A DNA stretch of 64,000 nt from Sipunculus nudus (GCA_026874595.1 CM049311.1:77760453-77824452), one strand, 5' to 3'; counted from the first letter of the stretch, positions 9,571 to 19,490 are shown. Notes: generated from the sequence alone by a model not told the origin. Numbers and translations: made by a program.

Positions 9571-10185
9571 CTATAAAAAAATGAAAAAACAAATTCGAGA
9601 TACTAGGGTAAGACTTGAAATAAATCAGTTTAAAAAAAATTCCTGCAAAACTGTGGCCTCCAGGGCAAGATTAATGAAATCTCGAAATATCTCGTTTGAT
9701 GAGATATCATACGAGATATTTCCAGACTTTTAATAAAATCATATAGTATTAAACGAATGCTACCTAATGCAAAAAAACTAGACCTCTCTAGCATTAAAAC
9801 TGACAAATTAGTCCATTGATTTTCAAATATGATAACTTATCCCCGAAAAATGTGTTACCATGGAAACGGCAAATTTGAGTCAGGTACCCACCAAAAGAAA
9901 GTTCATTGGATGATGATTAAAATGAGCTATAGTTCAAGTAGATACGAGTAATAGTTACAAAGATATGAAGAAAAACCCGTTTTTTATACTTTTGATGACT
10001 ACGTCCTTGACCTTTGACCTATTTGGACCAAAAACAATAGGACACCTAGAAATTTTGATTTTCATCATCCCTGTAAGTTTCAAGGTTATTGTGGCAAAAT
10101 TGTGGGCAGGAGAGTGATGACAAACAGACAGACAGACTAGATGACCAGAGGTCACGCGCTTGCCGGACATGGTAATAATATCGAC

Positions 10186-10213
10186 AGAGAGACAGAGAGA
10201 CAGAGAGACAGAC

Positions 10214-10252
<39 letters not shown>

Positions 10253-10271
10253 TAGATAGACAGACAGACAT
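10186..10271 (+). repeat. (GACA)n / (GATA) microsatellite
   Basis: About 85 bp of GACAGAGA, then GACA and a few GATA units. Translations of it on either strand (DRQTDRQT or SVCLSVCLS) give spurious frames. Beyond it, 10,272-10,800 has no supported gene or repeat. Confidence 0.95.
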
Positions 10272-10807
10272 TATTAGTGTTATTATTAGTAGCCATCCTA
10301 TACAGGACAATCCATTTTTTGACAGAAATAAAAATAATACCAACTGAATCCTTGGTAGTTCTTGAGTGCTGGGAATAAGAAAAAGCAATGAAAATGAGAC
10401 TTGAAAAGAGTTGAACGTCCACAATGCCGAAATGCAAGCGAAGCCGCGTTCGTGTTAGACAGAGACCCGACCTCTTGGTAAGAGAGACATGACTTTTCAT
10501 TCCTGGACAAGCCAGGTGCCTCGCATGACCATCCTTTAAGGTCGGGCTTAAATTAGGGCTGTCCTTAAAGAAACAAGGCGGCCGCTCAGCCTGCGTCCGG
10601 GAATTATAAAATTCCAAGAAGTCCTGCCCATCACGGATTAACTGTAATGTTCCCTTCGTGTAAGTTATCTGTAATGTGAAATTTAATATATGTTAAAAAT
10701 TGGAATCTTTGGTTAAAAAAGGAAAGCAGGGATTTTTAAGGAGTCTGAAGTGGTAAGTAATGAGATGAAAAATTGTGAGGCCCTAGTTCCGTGGTGGGTT
10801 AGGACTT

Positions 10808-10875
10808 GAGATATAAAAATTATTTTCTTGGCATGAGGGGGGAGATATAAAAATTATTTTCTTGGCATGAGGGGG
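10808..10875 (+). repeat. Two perfect 34-bp tandem copies
   Basis: The unit starts GAGATATAAAAATTATTTTC and ends CTTGGCATGAGGGGG. It occurs at 10,808-10,841 and, with no change, at 10,842-10,875, so the duplication is recent. No other copy is seen in the window. The region 10,876-11,299 has a minus-strand open frame (10,783-11,205) that I cannot tie to any family. Confidence 0.9.
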
Positions 10876-11299
10876 AGCGCTGTCTAATTTTTTGGCGTCT
10901 GCCGCACGTTTGTGAATAAAAACGGTACACTCGACACGGGCGCGATGGAAGTTTAAGAGGAACCGTGATAATCCCAAGCCGTAGTTGAATTGTTTTGACC
11001 CCAGAGTTTGCAGTCCTAGCTTAAATAGGCATGGGACGGGCTCTTTTTTATACCCGGAACGCCAGAAGAGGCTGAAGATTGAATGAAGGATTGGGCCACT
11101 TTTTATCCGAAAAACCTGGGAATTGGCAATTAAAAAAAATGACAGGGACCTTCTTAGCCCGTTCCAGCTCTGGGAACGGTCATTAGAATATTGTCGGGAA
11201 TCCATATTATCCTACCTGTGGGCTGGGACGGTCCAGAAAACCGCAATTATACGGGTATCCATAAAATTGTTGTCAATTTTTTTCATTAATAAATACATA

Positions 11300-11735
11300 T
11301 ATATCTATAACGCGAACAGCTGGAGAATTCGCGGAGAATTCATCATGATGATATCATTAAATGTGAATTAAGGTACAATTTATGTTTTGTATTATATTTC
11401 CTTAAGAACCTGTAAATTTGATATCCTGCATGGTTCTGTTACGGTTTGCACAGTAAACTGTTGAAACAATATATAGTGTTTAGCGTTTTCGTCTTATGTA
11501 AGATCGGTAGTCAATGTTAGCTGGTGATCCAGATTGGTGTCAGTGGCAGTCCCACATTGTTTGCGCTTGTTATTATTTCGTTAATTTAACAGTGAATAAA
11601 TGTCTTAAGAGTAATATAGTGGTAGATTTTAAATGATTTTAACGTGTAATTAAAAGTATCATTGCATATAAAAACTCTCCGGGAAAATCTCCGTGAATTC
11701 TCCGCGAATTCCCCGCGTTTAGATATTGACTGATA
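11300..11735. mobile_element. MITE-like element with ~40-bp imperfect terminal inverted repeats
   Basis: The left end (11,302-11,345) reads TATCTATAACGCGAACAG and then 'ggagaattcgcggagaattca'. The right end (11,680-11,728) read on the other strand gives AATATCTAAACGCGG, then 'ggaattcgcggagaattca'. The interior is ~340 bp, AT-rich and without coding capacity. A small gap of about five bases differs between the ends. TA-rich flanks fit a TA target site, but I could not fix the duplication. The autonomous partner is not present here. Confidence 0.6.
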
Positions 11736-12402
11736 TTCATGCCGAAACCCATCTTGAAAGTGTTCTTGTTCTTTGACGTGTCATGGACACAAATTTAAGA
11801 CGAGATGGACTAAACCCCGCCCGGGTAGGATAGTTTGGACTGCGAAGAAATGCGGTGGGAGGGCTCTTTCTTATTCGGTGAACGCTCGAACAGGGTGTTG
11901 AATGATTGAAAAAAGGGTCATTTTCACTGTCATCTTGGTAACAGAATAAATATATTTTTTTTAAATTCATAGAGACTTGGTCATCCAATAACAGCAGAAA
12001 AAGAGTTCATTAAAATGTGGTCTGGTGTTCATTGTACCCTGGCCCACTTCCGGGATCCAAAGAGAAGCCTGAATTTTACTGCCAAAACACAGTCCCCCCC
12101 CCCCAAAAAAAAATAACATTTATTTATTTTAATTTTTTTAATGCTGGATGTAGTTGAATATCATGGTTTATTTATATAAAAAAAAATCAGATGCAATTCA
12201 TTGGATGAAAAGAGATTTTATTAAATTTATAAATACATTTTTTCAACAGTTTGATATTTGATTTTGTTTTATTTTTAGATAGACAATATGTTACCTAAGA
12301 TCTGTACTCATGGTCCAACACACATGTTTTTGGTGTCATTAGGCCCGGTTTAGGGTGTATACAGGGTAACAAGATAATATTACCCTGCTCCCAACAAAAA
12401 TT
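11736..12402. other. Non-coding stretch with poly-C/poly-A tract
   Basis: No gene supported. It contains a C run immediately followed by an A run at about 12,093-12,113. A minus-strand open frame of 83 codons (11,737-11,988) has no recognisable domain. Confidence 0.5.
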
Positions 12403-12570
12403 TCAAGCCCCCAGAAAGCTTATTTCAGCTGAGGACAATATATGGCTCATTATACACAGGCAAATTGTCTTTTGGACCACCTCATCTGCACCACACTCAT
12501 CACACACACCTGGTTTGGTTATCTTTGCAATCCATTTACACCGATTGACTGGTATCTCAAAGCATTTGGC
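12403..12570 (-). CDS. Possible terminal coding exon, cysteine-rich, unknown function
   Basis: I do not recognise this protein. Read on the minus strand, 12,570 down to 12,403 is open for 55 codons and closes with TGA. The peptide is unlike the repeat translations around it, with a spaced cysteine pattern: KCFEIPVNRCKWIAK, then GVCDECGADE, then TICLC. Such spacing would suit a metal-binding or disulphide-rich segment. Immediately upstream on the minus strand is a long T-rich tract (complement of 12,584-12,593) ending in candidate AG acceptors, one at 12,571-12,570 in a phase that fits. There is no start codon at its head, so it would need upstream exons, which I could not find between 12,600 and 13,080. 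It may be a host exon, a decayed transposon fragment or chance. Confidence 0.25.
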   Translation of the reverse strand, partial: AKCFEIPVNRCKWIAKITKPGVCDECGADEVVQKTICLCIMSHILSSAEISFLGA

Positions 12571-13085
12571 TCAACTCCCTCAGAAAAAAAAAATTAGACC
12601 ACTTTGAAGTTTTTCAAATCTGGTCATAGTGGTTTATGCAGAAATCAATTGTTCTCATCTTAAATCTGAAATAGTGGTCATAGAACATTGGTTGGTTCTT
12701 GTATGATTTTATTCAATTTACAATCAATATGCAGGAAAACATGGCATTTTATTTTACTTCAATACACCAACAATAAACAAGCTAAGGACAAGTGAACAGG
12801 CTACAATACATAGCTTAGGTAAAGGAAAACAGCAAGGGTTGTTTACATTGAGGACACGTGGCAACCAGGTGGTTGGCGCTGGTCTGTGAAGCTTACGAAG
12901 CAACAATCAAAGGAAGACAATAACAACACAATAGAAGTCTTCTTCATGGACCATCGCACACCCACTGAACATTGCTCCAACTGTCAAATGTAATGCCCCT
13001 GCCGACATTTACTATCACATACTGCCGCCACTTATGGTCACGGCACTGGGATGTACTTCTTTCATTTGAAGAAAAAAGATGCGAG
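12571..13085. other. Unique-looking non-coding stretch
   Basis: No supported feature. Composition is less AT-rich than its surroundings at 12,840-13,040. A short minus-strand frame near 12,980 reads GITFDSWSNVQWVCDGP before a stop; I could not connect it to the candidate exon at 12,403. Confidence 0.4.
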
Positions 13086-13818
13086 ATTTGACGAAACTTA
13101 CAATATAATCACATAATGTGACCGAGAGTGTTAGACGCTATCAAATGCTGAGAACTATAGGTCTTCAGCATAAAAATAGCAGAATTATAGGCGTTTCTTT
13201 GAATGGTCCCATGTTCTCGTTTGACAATAAACGGTGCGAGATATTACGAGATATTCACTTTTGTCACTTAAAACTATTCAGATGATTCTTGATCAATAGA
13301 AAATAAAATCTCTAGCATTGAAATGACCGAGATATAGACATTTGTTCGAAACCTCGAATATTCTCGTTTGGCGGGAGATGTTACGAGATGTGACGAGATT
13401 TGCGGTTAAATCATGTTTAGCTTCTGAAAAGCTACCAAATGCTGAAAACTACTCCTCTTTAGCTTAAAAGGTGATCAAGTTATAAGCATTTCTGTGAAAT
13501 CTCATAATTTCTCATTTGACAATGAAACGAGCGAGATGTGACAAGACTTGCACCTGAATGACTTAGAACCAAGGGAATACTATCTCATGCAAAAAAAAAC
13601 TAGACCTTTCTAGCAAAGAGATGGAAGCAAAAAACTCCATAATTTTAGATTGTCAAGTTTTCCTCCAAAATTTGGTTACCATGGTAACGGCAGCACAAAG
13701 CTACATGTGCAGAGAAATGAAACAATGATCCTAGTTCTAGATACGACAATAAAAATTGTGACATGTTTAATATTTTTTTAGATATTCCAGAAAAATGATA
13801 TGTTACAGTTTTTCATGT

Positions 13819-13837
13819 ACCACGCCCCCTGGTGGCA
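13819..13837 (-). promoter_or_regulatory. CTCF-like core motif, very strong match
   Basis: The minus strand reads TGCCACCAGGGGGCGTGGT. Fourteen consecutive bases (GCCACCAGGGGGCG) are identical to the vertebrate CTCF consensus. It lies within family B copy 2. Motif evidence only; occupancy is unknown. Confidence 0.45.
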
Positions 13838-14162
13838 ATTTTCAGAAAATGAAAAAAATAATTACGAGATATTTATAAATAACACAAAATACATGATTTT
13901 CAAAATCATTGTTAAAAAATAACGACCTCCAGGTCATATTTAATGAAATCTCGAAAATCTCATTTGACGAGAAATGGTGCGAGATTCTGCGAGACCTCAA
14001 TTGAATCATATATAACTGACTAAACACTACCCAATGCAAAAACTAAACCTCGCTAGCTTTAATAATGACAAAGCTAGAAAAAAAATCAAATTTCATGAAT
14101 TTTCCCCCAAAATTGCGTATCCAAGATAACAACAGAATGGAACGATTTAGCAGTGAGGCTAG

Positions 14163-14178
14163 TTGCCATCTAGTGACG
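14163..14178 (-). promoter_or_regulatory. CTCF-like motif, AGATGGCA variant
   Basis: The minus strand reads CGTCACTAGATGGCAA, resembling the CACTAGATGGCA form of the CTCF core. It sits at the position in the family B unit where other units carry AGCGCCC.CTAG, which is why I list it despite the weaker match. Confidence 0.3.
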
Positions 14179-14386
14179 ACTATTTTGAGCTACAGCTCGA
14201 GTGGCTTCGACTATTTTTAACAAAGTTATGATGAAAAACCTTATTATGAAGGGTGTCAGTGACCTTGACCTTGACCTTTGACCGATCATGACCAAAAACA
14301 ATAGGGCTCTGTAGTAGACGATTATATACCAACTATATGAATTTCAGAGCGATTGCTTGAAAATTGTGGCCTGTAGAGCGCGGACA

Positions 14387-14516
14387 AACAAACAGACAAA
14401 CATACAGGACTGACCAACATACTTGCCGAAATCTTTGATTCCGGCAAGTAACAAACAGACAAACAGACATACGCAGCTGACCAATATACTTGCCGAAATC
14501 TTTGATTCCGGCAGGC
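14387..14516 (+). repeat. Two ~66-bp tandem units, each with a 27-base hairpin
   Basis: Each unit has an ACAAACAGACAAACA tail, then 'ctgaccaa.atacttgcc', then a hairpin. Hairpin 1 (14,422-14,448) has 12-base arms CTTGCCGAAATC and GATTCCGGCAAG with one mismatch and a TTT loop. Hairpin 2 (14,489-14,515) is the same with one change in the 3' arm. They are followed by ATAATGTTTATGAGATACCAG, the same word as at 8,699. The shape suggests a transposon terminus, as in Helitron-type 3' hairpins, but no CTRR end is evident at the stem. Confidence 0.7.
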
Positions 14517-14644
14517 AATAATGTTTATGAGATACCAGTGTGGTTATAGTATAAACGAATGTTCATGAAGGTTTAATGTTCGCGATGATTTTTCTTTCAC
14601 GAATATCGCGCATTTGAAGCCCTCCCGAACATAGAGCCAACCAC

Positions 14645-14690
14645 AGTACCCCCCCCCCCCCCCCCCATGCACACACACACATTATTCAAA
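14645..14690 (+). repeat. Poly-C tract followed by CA repeat
   Basis: About 19 C with (CA)n shortly after. Simple-sequence DNA. Confidence 0.9.
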
Positions 14691-16891
14691 TCATCAGTCA
14701 TTTTTAAAAATAGGCTGTTATTTCAATCTGTAATAATAACAGGCATTAATAATAATGTGTCACAGTTTTGCAAAGTTCCTCAAATAATGTAACATTTATA
14801 CCCATATGCCACACCTTGTTGAACCAAGCCATTAAAAGTAAATTAGATCATTCATGCAAGTTTCATCGATTAAAATCACAACTTACTTTGTATTTCGAGT
14901 GGAGGAATCCGGAGGGTACAGGGGACGTTCCCCAATCCCCCAAGAATTGTTAAGGCACATGTTTTTCTTGTATTTGGTTTCTTAATCGAGGATATTCCCT
15001 GTTATTTGATACCAGAAGTGGTTTAAGTTGCTTATTTTTTAAATGAAAATTCTAAAATTTTTCCACCCAACACAAGAGGGACACTGTCTATCCCGATCTA
15101 CTCAATATTGTTTCATTAACGTTACATAAACCTTTCAAATGTGATCGCATGAGATATAACTATACCATTATATATCATCAATTAAATCGGAAATAGTGAA
15201 ATAATTAATATTTCAATATTTACGTGTCCCTTCCAGATATGGGTTTTATAGTTTTCCGGTTACATTGAAGATCAAATATTTCATGTATTATTGATATATA
15301 TGATAATCCAACCTTTATACATAAGAAGAGTAGATAATGATCCTAAATAATTATATCACTGGATTTCGAGGTTTATTTAATTAATTTGGCTATTTGTTTC
15401 TTGGCTTCATATTCCAGAGTCACATGTCATTTACCAGAGCACTTAAGGCATAAGTCGCTTGAAATAGCTCAGTACTCAGAGTAACAGCCGGTAGATAAGA
15501 TTGACTTTATGACAGTAGTGGAACAAGGTGAGACTCGTGGCACCTTACCCGTGTTAGTATCACAGACACGTTTTATGCATTGCATGGTATATATAACAGG
15601 AGAGCTGTGTAATATAATACGTATGTATAAGAAAAGGATAAAAATGATATTTAATTTGCAAAAAATACATTGAATTGCAAAATATTGGGCTGATTCATGA
15701 CGTTAAAATCCACAACCACCACAAATTCTTATGAAATTTATTTCTGTGTGCCTTTAGTATCAAAAGAGTTGATATAACATTCATTAATAACCATTATAAC
15801 ATGATTTTATTAAATTGAGAAATACAAAGAAAATTTAATTTTACCATATCTGGCGGAAAAGGGGTTCCATCATTGCATTATGCACTCCTGTGGCAACTAA
15901 AGCATCGAAATGGGCTTACATCTGTAAATGAGTATTAAAAAAGTGGACAGGGCGCGATCACCGGCACTAATATAAACATCATACGAATGCCAACTGCGTT
16001 TTCCGCTTTCTTTTCAGGCTTGCACCCGGTATTTCACAACCACTCACGTTTATGTTTCGATTTACTCATTGCCTTGGCTCTACCACGCATGGGTGGTTTT
16101 GCTGTGAATATTTTGTATAAAACAAAAATCTGATAGTGTGAAAGAATAGGCATAATATTATGTCCCTTTAATGGCGGATCTGCACATTGTTCCACTAAAG
16201 TACAACCATTTGCCAGTGTTAACTGTCTGCATGAACATATAGCTAGAGTACAGGCCCACCGAGTGGAATACAGAAACTAATGCCAATCTTATTCAGATTC
16301 TTATAATTATGTATTTATGTAAGGAAGACCATGTAATTAAGTAAAGGAGTATCTCATGGGCACCTAATTTTATTCATCCACACGTTAATGGAACTAAACA
16401 ACATGGGCTAACTACATGCTTTCAGCATGCCCGACCATGCCATGACCGTTAATCACCATTAATACCTTCTGAATATGCAATGGACCTAATTATTTTCACC
16501 ATCTTGTCATGGTGATATTATTACTACCAATTATTAACTACCTTATGTTTGTGACAAAGTATAAATGTTCATGTTATATATTTCGCAAGGTCATACATTT
16601 TTCCATACCTCCCCAACGATATCATGTACTTCTTCTTATTTGAGTCACGATTTTTTTCACAGTCATTCATAAAAGTTTGCAATTTGTATGCATCTTATAC
16701 TTAAACAGCCAAATATGAATCCAAGATCACCATCCCATGCAGTAAAGGCCATATACCCAATCAAATAGTCTGCATGACCTCTGACCCATGCCTAATTACC
16801 TAATTTGAAAGAAATCTTTTCTTCAGGCCTGATCGAGCTACACTGGTCTGCTGTCCGTCAATTACCTTCGGAGCATTTTGTTACTGCTAAA

Positions 16892-16893
<2 letters not shown>
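14691..16893. other. Unique AT-rich DNA, no gene recognised
   Basis: The longest stretch of the window without obvious repeats. Short frames (for example 14,768-14,953) show no domain and no codon-like bias. If the candidate exon at 17,465 is real, this would be its upstream intergenic region. Confidence 0.5.

Positions 16894-16947
<54 letters not shown>
16894..16947 (+). repeat. (AT)n microsatellite
   Basis: An uninterrupted AT dinucleotide run of about 54 bases. Confidence 0.97.
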
Positions 16948-16950
<3 letters not shown>

Positions 16951-17315
16951 TTAATTAATACCTGAAAGGACTGTCTGTTGAATTCGCAATAATTTATGCA
17001 AATGATTTGATATCTTCATATATAGAACTAGTACTTAATAGTGGTAATACATTATTGCACAAAATAGGAGTAACTGTTGTGAGTAGATCTTGTATACAGA
17101 ATACGCTGAGAAGGTTGCAATGGTAACATTTTTATGTAAAACTTATATGAGTAACATGGTGTAATATGATTCACGGGATCATCCTGGTGACAAATTATTA
17201 AATGATAACTACCCCATCTGTCATATTTCATCATAGCATCTTTACCATGCTTCTTAGTGAGGTCCTCCAGCGGGAGTTCTTTGAACTTGAAGTGACGACC
17301 TAGTTTTCAGGTGAA

Positions 17316-17364
17316 TTAGATTATGAATATGTAACCTGGACCAGAATACATATTCATAATCTAA
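17316..17364. promoter_or_regulatory. Perfect 17-bp inverted repeat just upstream of the candidate first exon
   Basis: The left arm TTAGATTATGAATATGT (17,316-17,332) and right arm ACATATTCATAATCTAA (17,348-17,364) are exact inverted copies around a 15-base spacer. Flanking bases do not extend the pairing. The right arm ends about 100 bp before the ATG at 17,465, with a TATA-like AAAAATATAC at about 17,367-17,376. It could be a cruciform or dimer-binding site, a 5'UTR hairpin, or the relic of a very small element. Confidence 0.6.
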
Positions 17365-17464
17365 AGAAAAATATACTTCTTTACACGCCGTCCGGGCAGC
17401 TAACAAGACGTGTTCGCAACTTCGTCCGCAAACTACCAGCAAAGATCAACGAGAATAAAGCAAC

Positions 17465-17527
17465 ATGGAACCTCTTAACTGGGTAGCCGAAGATGAAAAA
17501 AGGACAGATTTGGATACCTTTGACTGG
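17465..17527 (+). CDS. Possible first coding exon (21 codons) with 5' splice donor
   Basis: I do not recognise the product. The ATG at 17,465 lies in a strong Kozak context (CAACATGG: A at -3, G at +4). It opens 21 codons (MEPLNWVAEDEKR, then TDLDTFDW), an acidic hydrophilic N-terminus. A textbook donor follows at 17,528 (GTGAGTAAT); unspliced reading stops after eleven more codons. The upstream 80 bp are relatively CpG-rich (ACGCCGTCCGGG, TTCGTCCGC), with a TATA-like word at ~17,367, as expected near a transcription start. No matching second exon was found before the satellite array begins at ~21,240, so any downstream exons would lie beyond it or in unrecognised sequence. Chance ATG-plus-donor pairs occur, so this remains a candidate. 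Confidence 0.35.
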
Positions 17528-18089
17528 GTGAGTAATTGTCCTTGTTCAAATTGTTATTAAAACTGATTTAAATATTGATTTTCATCTCATTTCGGAAAGA
17601 CAGAGAGATACCCACTTAAACCTGCATAGAGATCAGGTACAATTACAAAGCTACTAGTTCAATGTTCGTCAGGTTAGTTTATACTATTAAAATGTTAGTT
17701 ACTCAGTCAAACAACGATTAAAACTGTTAGCTGACCCTGCCACAGTCATATTAACGAACAGATAAATCTTTTTTTACGGTTTTAAGATTGATTTTGATAA
17801 AATATTTCTACATGGTTGACATAATGTAATATTTTAGGAGATATTCTCAATCCTATTAAATTTTTTATTAGGTCCAGATTTGCATAGATAGGGATACATA
17901 CGGTTATTAAGTCGTACTTAGATTTAAGCCCGGAGAATTAATGTAATTCAGGATGATAATGATGTAACACTATCCATATATATCAATGAGTATTAATGAT
18001 AAGTGAAAATTTTTAAACGAACTATAGATGTTATCGGACGATGGTCCTCAGAGGGTCTCGCAGAGCGAATTGGTGTAAAGTGAAACTTG
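17528..18089. other. AT-rich stretch downstream of the candidate donor
   Basis: No repeat or exon that I can support; consistent with intron sequence if the exon at 17,465 is real. Confidence 0.4.
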
Positions 18090-18246
18090 TCTATGGGCGG
18101 ATCCAGGATTTAGGAAAAGGGGGGTCCAACCCAGGAGGACAAATGAAAACCCTAAAAAAAGGTCCTCAGGTCGGTCTGAAAAAGGGGGAGGCGGGGGGTC
18201 CAGACCCTCTCGCCCCTGCCCCCCCCCCCCCCCCCGATCCGCTTCT
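18090..18246. mobile_element. Short element with GGATC-type inverted ends and G/C-rich core
   Basis: It begins TATGGGCGGATCCAGGATTT and ends in a C run followed by CGATCCGCTTCTG, so GCGGATC at the left is matched by GATCCGC at the right. The core is G-rich on the left half (AAAAGGGGGGTCCAA, GGAGGCGGGGGGTCC) and C-rich at the right. I regard this as a small non-autonomous repeat of a type common in marine invertebrates. The spurious plus frame at 18,041-18,307 crosses it. A 17-base word GACCTGTCTAATAAGA follows twice (about 18,258 and 18,329). Confidence 0.5.
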
Positions 18247-18575
18247 GTTGTCTAAAACCGACCTGTCTAATAAGATCAGCTGCCTTAAAACGTTGAATCA
18301 ACTCTAGGCATTAAATAGGTTACAATTGACCTGTCTAATAAGACCATCCGTGTATGACAACAACTTTTAGCAATTCAAAGGGGTGGTCTCATAACATAGC
18401 TTTCGCTGTATTTCCATTTTAACGCAAGAGTAGAGCTTTAAATGGAACATAAATGTTAAGTGTTGTGTACTGACATGAAGATCAGACAAGGTTTCTTTGA
18501 AATACATTTGTGATTAATATTAGGTGGAAAGGTTACATGCGTTTCAGTTGTATAAGTATTTTCTTTTCATTTGCT

Positions 18576-19065
18576 TCATTTATCTTCTTGGAGGACATCA
18601 CAGTAAACCTGCAGACAGTCACTGTAGTATGTTGCCATTGTTAATATTTTGCAGGCTGGTATGTTGTGTTTTGTCCACACATGATCCAAATGTGAGTTTT
18701 GATGGTATGTTGGTTGATCAACTTGTTGCATAAATTTGTTTTGAATAAAAATGTTGCTTAAAGGGCCATTTCCTTTTGTTTGTAAAAAAATGATGTTGAA
18801 ATCCCCTCTAAATACAGTTGGCAGTGATGCATCAAGTTTTTGCAATATTTCAAATATGTAAGTGGCAAATATGTTATTGCTGACATTGGGATTTCTGTAC
18901 ATCAGTACTATTTGATTTTTTTCTGATAAAGCAGGGGTAATTTTTGCGTAAAGTCACCACTTGCAAGCAAGGCCACACCACCTCTGTCAGCATGCTGTCT
19001 AGCTGTTCCGAGTTGATGCGGATATTCTGGGATACTAATATTGAGAGATGATGGTTTGATGATGA
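18576..19065 (-). pseudogene. Decayed endonuclease/exonuclease/phosphatase (EEP) domain from a LINE or Helentron-type element
   Basis: The EEP domain nicks target DNA in non-LTR retrotransposons and is also found at the C-terminus of some Helitron2/Helentron proteins. The minus strand from 18,902 to 18,576 is open for 108 codons, with GDFN at the conserved aspartate/asparagine position, QQVDQPTYHQ, then SHLDHVWTK (the LDHV box), and TYYSD, where the family normally has SDH; here a cysteine follows the aspartate. Upstream to ~19,065 the domain continues in shifted frames: INSEQLD in one, then RQHADRGGVALLA in another, then LLYQKKIK before stops. The missing catalytic histidine and at least one frameshift make it a dead copy. 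Similarity to the RT pseudogene at 1,270 cannot be judged because the domains do not overlap. Confidence 0.75.
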
Positions 19066-19104
19066 TGATGGACCAACGGCTTTATTGTTGGTGTTTATGA
19101 AGTG

Positions 19105-19490
19105 CTGATTGTGCGAATGTTGTGCGACGCAAGAAACAATTGCGATTTTGCTACACTTGGGAGTCCTATGCGACAGATTTTATCTCCAATCATTCACAAT
19201 GTACTTGCATAGGTCGCGATCGAACCCCTCAAAAAGTTGTCTCGCAGTTCTCGCAGCTTCTGACTTGCGGAAACTGGAATAGTTTGCGACAGGTTCGAGA
19301 AGGGTCCGAGACACCAGCGACGCCTCTGCGACTATTTTGAGAGAATTTTTTACCTTGCGAATTTGCGATTTTTTTTACATGTTCAAAATTTCTGAGGTAA
19401 GGAAGCGACAGTTTTCGATTCACGCGAGGAAGTTAATAAACGCCGCGAATGTTCCAATTTGTCGCAAGCTGTCGCATCCCAGTGAGATAC
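19105..19490. repeat. TGCGAC/GTCGCA-rich segment, possible MITE
   Basis: The words TGCGA, GCGAC and GTCGC recur throughout on both strands, far more than in neighbouring AT-rich DNA. The left end has TGCGAATGTTGTGCGACGCAAG and the right end GTCGCAAGCTGTCGCATCCC, giving a weak inverted relationship. Short open frames on both strands (19,122-19,525) are by-products of the lower stop frequency in this CG-rich repeat. Confidence 0.4.

Larger units (their letters stand above)
8815..10180. mobile_element. Dispersed family B, copy 1 (composite of diverged tandem units)
   Basis: Two related units start near 9,030 and 9,325. They share 'ttatggagaaga.tcaaaggaagaaaat', GAGCTATAGTTTATGTAA, a 'gatatggc' box and an AGCGCCC.CTAG box. 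From 9,670 comes a different segment: 'aatgaaatctcgaaat' followed by 'ctcgtttgatgagat', 'gctacctaatgcaaaaaaac', 'cctctctagcattaaaa', a 'ttaccatgg.aac' box, and a CCTTGACCTTTGACCTA box (10,005-10,021). It ends with GACAAACAGACAGACAGACTAG and 'aggtcacgcgcttgccgg'. The later segment recurs at 13,500-14,430. No transposase seen. Frames on the minus strand here (for example 9,955-10,617) are by-products of the GACA repeat. Confidence 0.65.
13090..14386. mobile_element. Dispersed family B, copy 2 (several diverged tandem units)
   Basis: Units built around 'gaaatctcga' and 'ctcgtttgacgaga.at' palindromic words recur at about 13,200, 13,355, 13,498 and 13,945. They are followed by 'ctacccaatgcaaaaact', 'cctcgctagc' and 'ttaccatggtaac' or its relics. 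The last unit (13,930-14,386) runs in register with 9,670-10,130, including CGAGTGGCTTCGA, 'acaaagttatgatgaaaaacc' and a GACCTTGACCTTGACCTTTG box (14,261-14,280), and ends in ACAAACAGACA tails. No coding capacity. Confidence 0.65.

Noticed and set aside
9955-10617. 220-codon open frame on the minus strand
   Set aside because: Its core is the GACA microsatellite read as SVCLSVCLS, and the remainder overlaps the family B end. No known domain.
10783-11988. Two minus-strand open frames (10,783-11,205 and 11,737-11,988) as one split gene
   Set aside because: A faint resemblance between parts of the two peptides is not enough, and the MITE-like element lies between them. No domain recognised.
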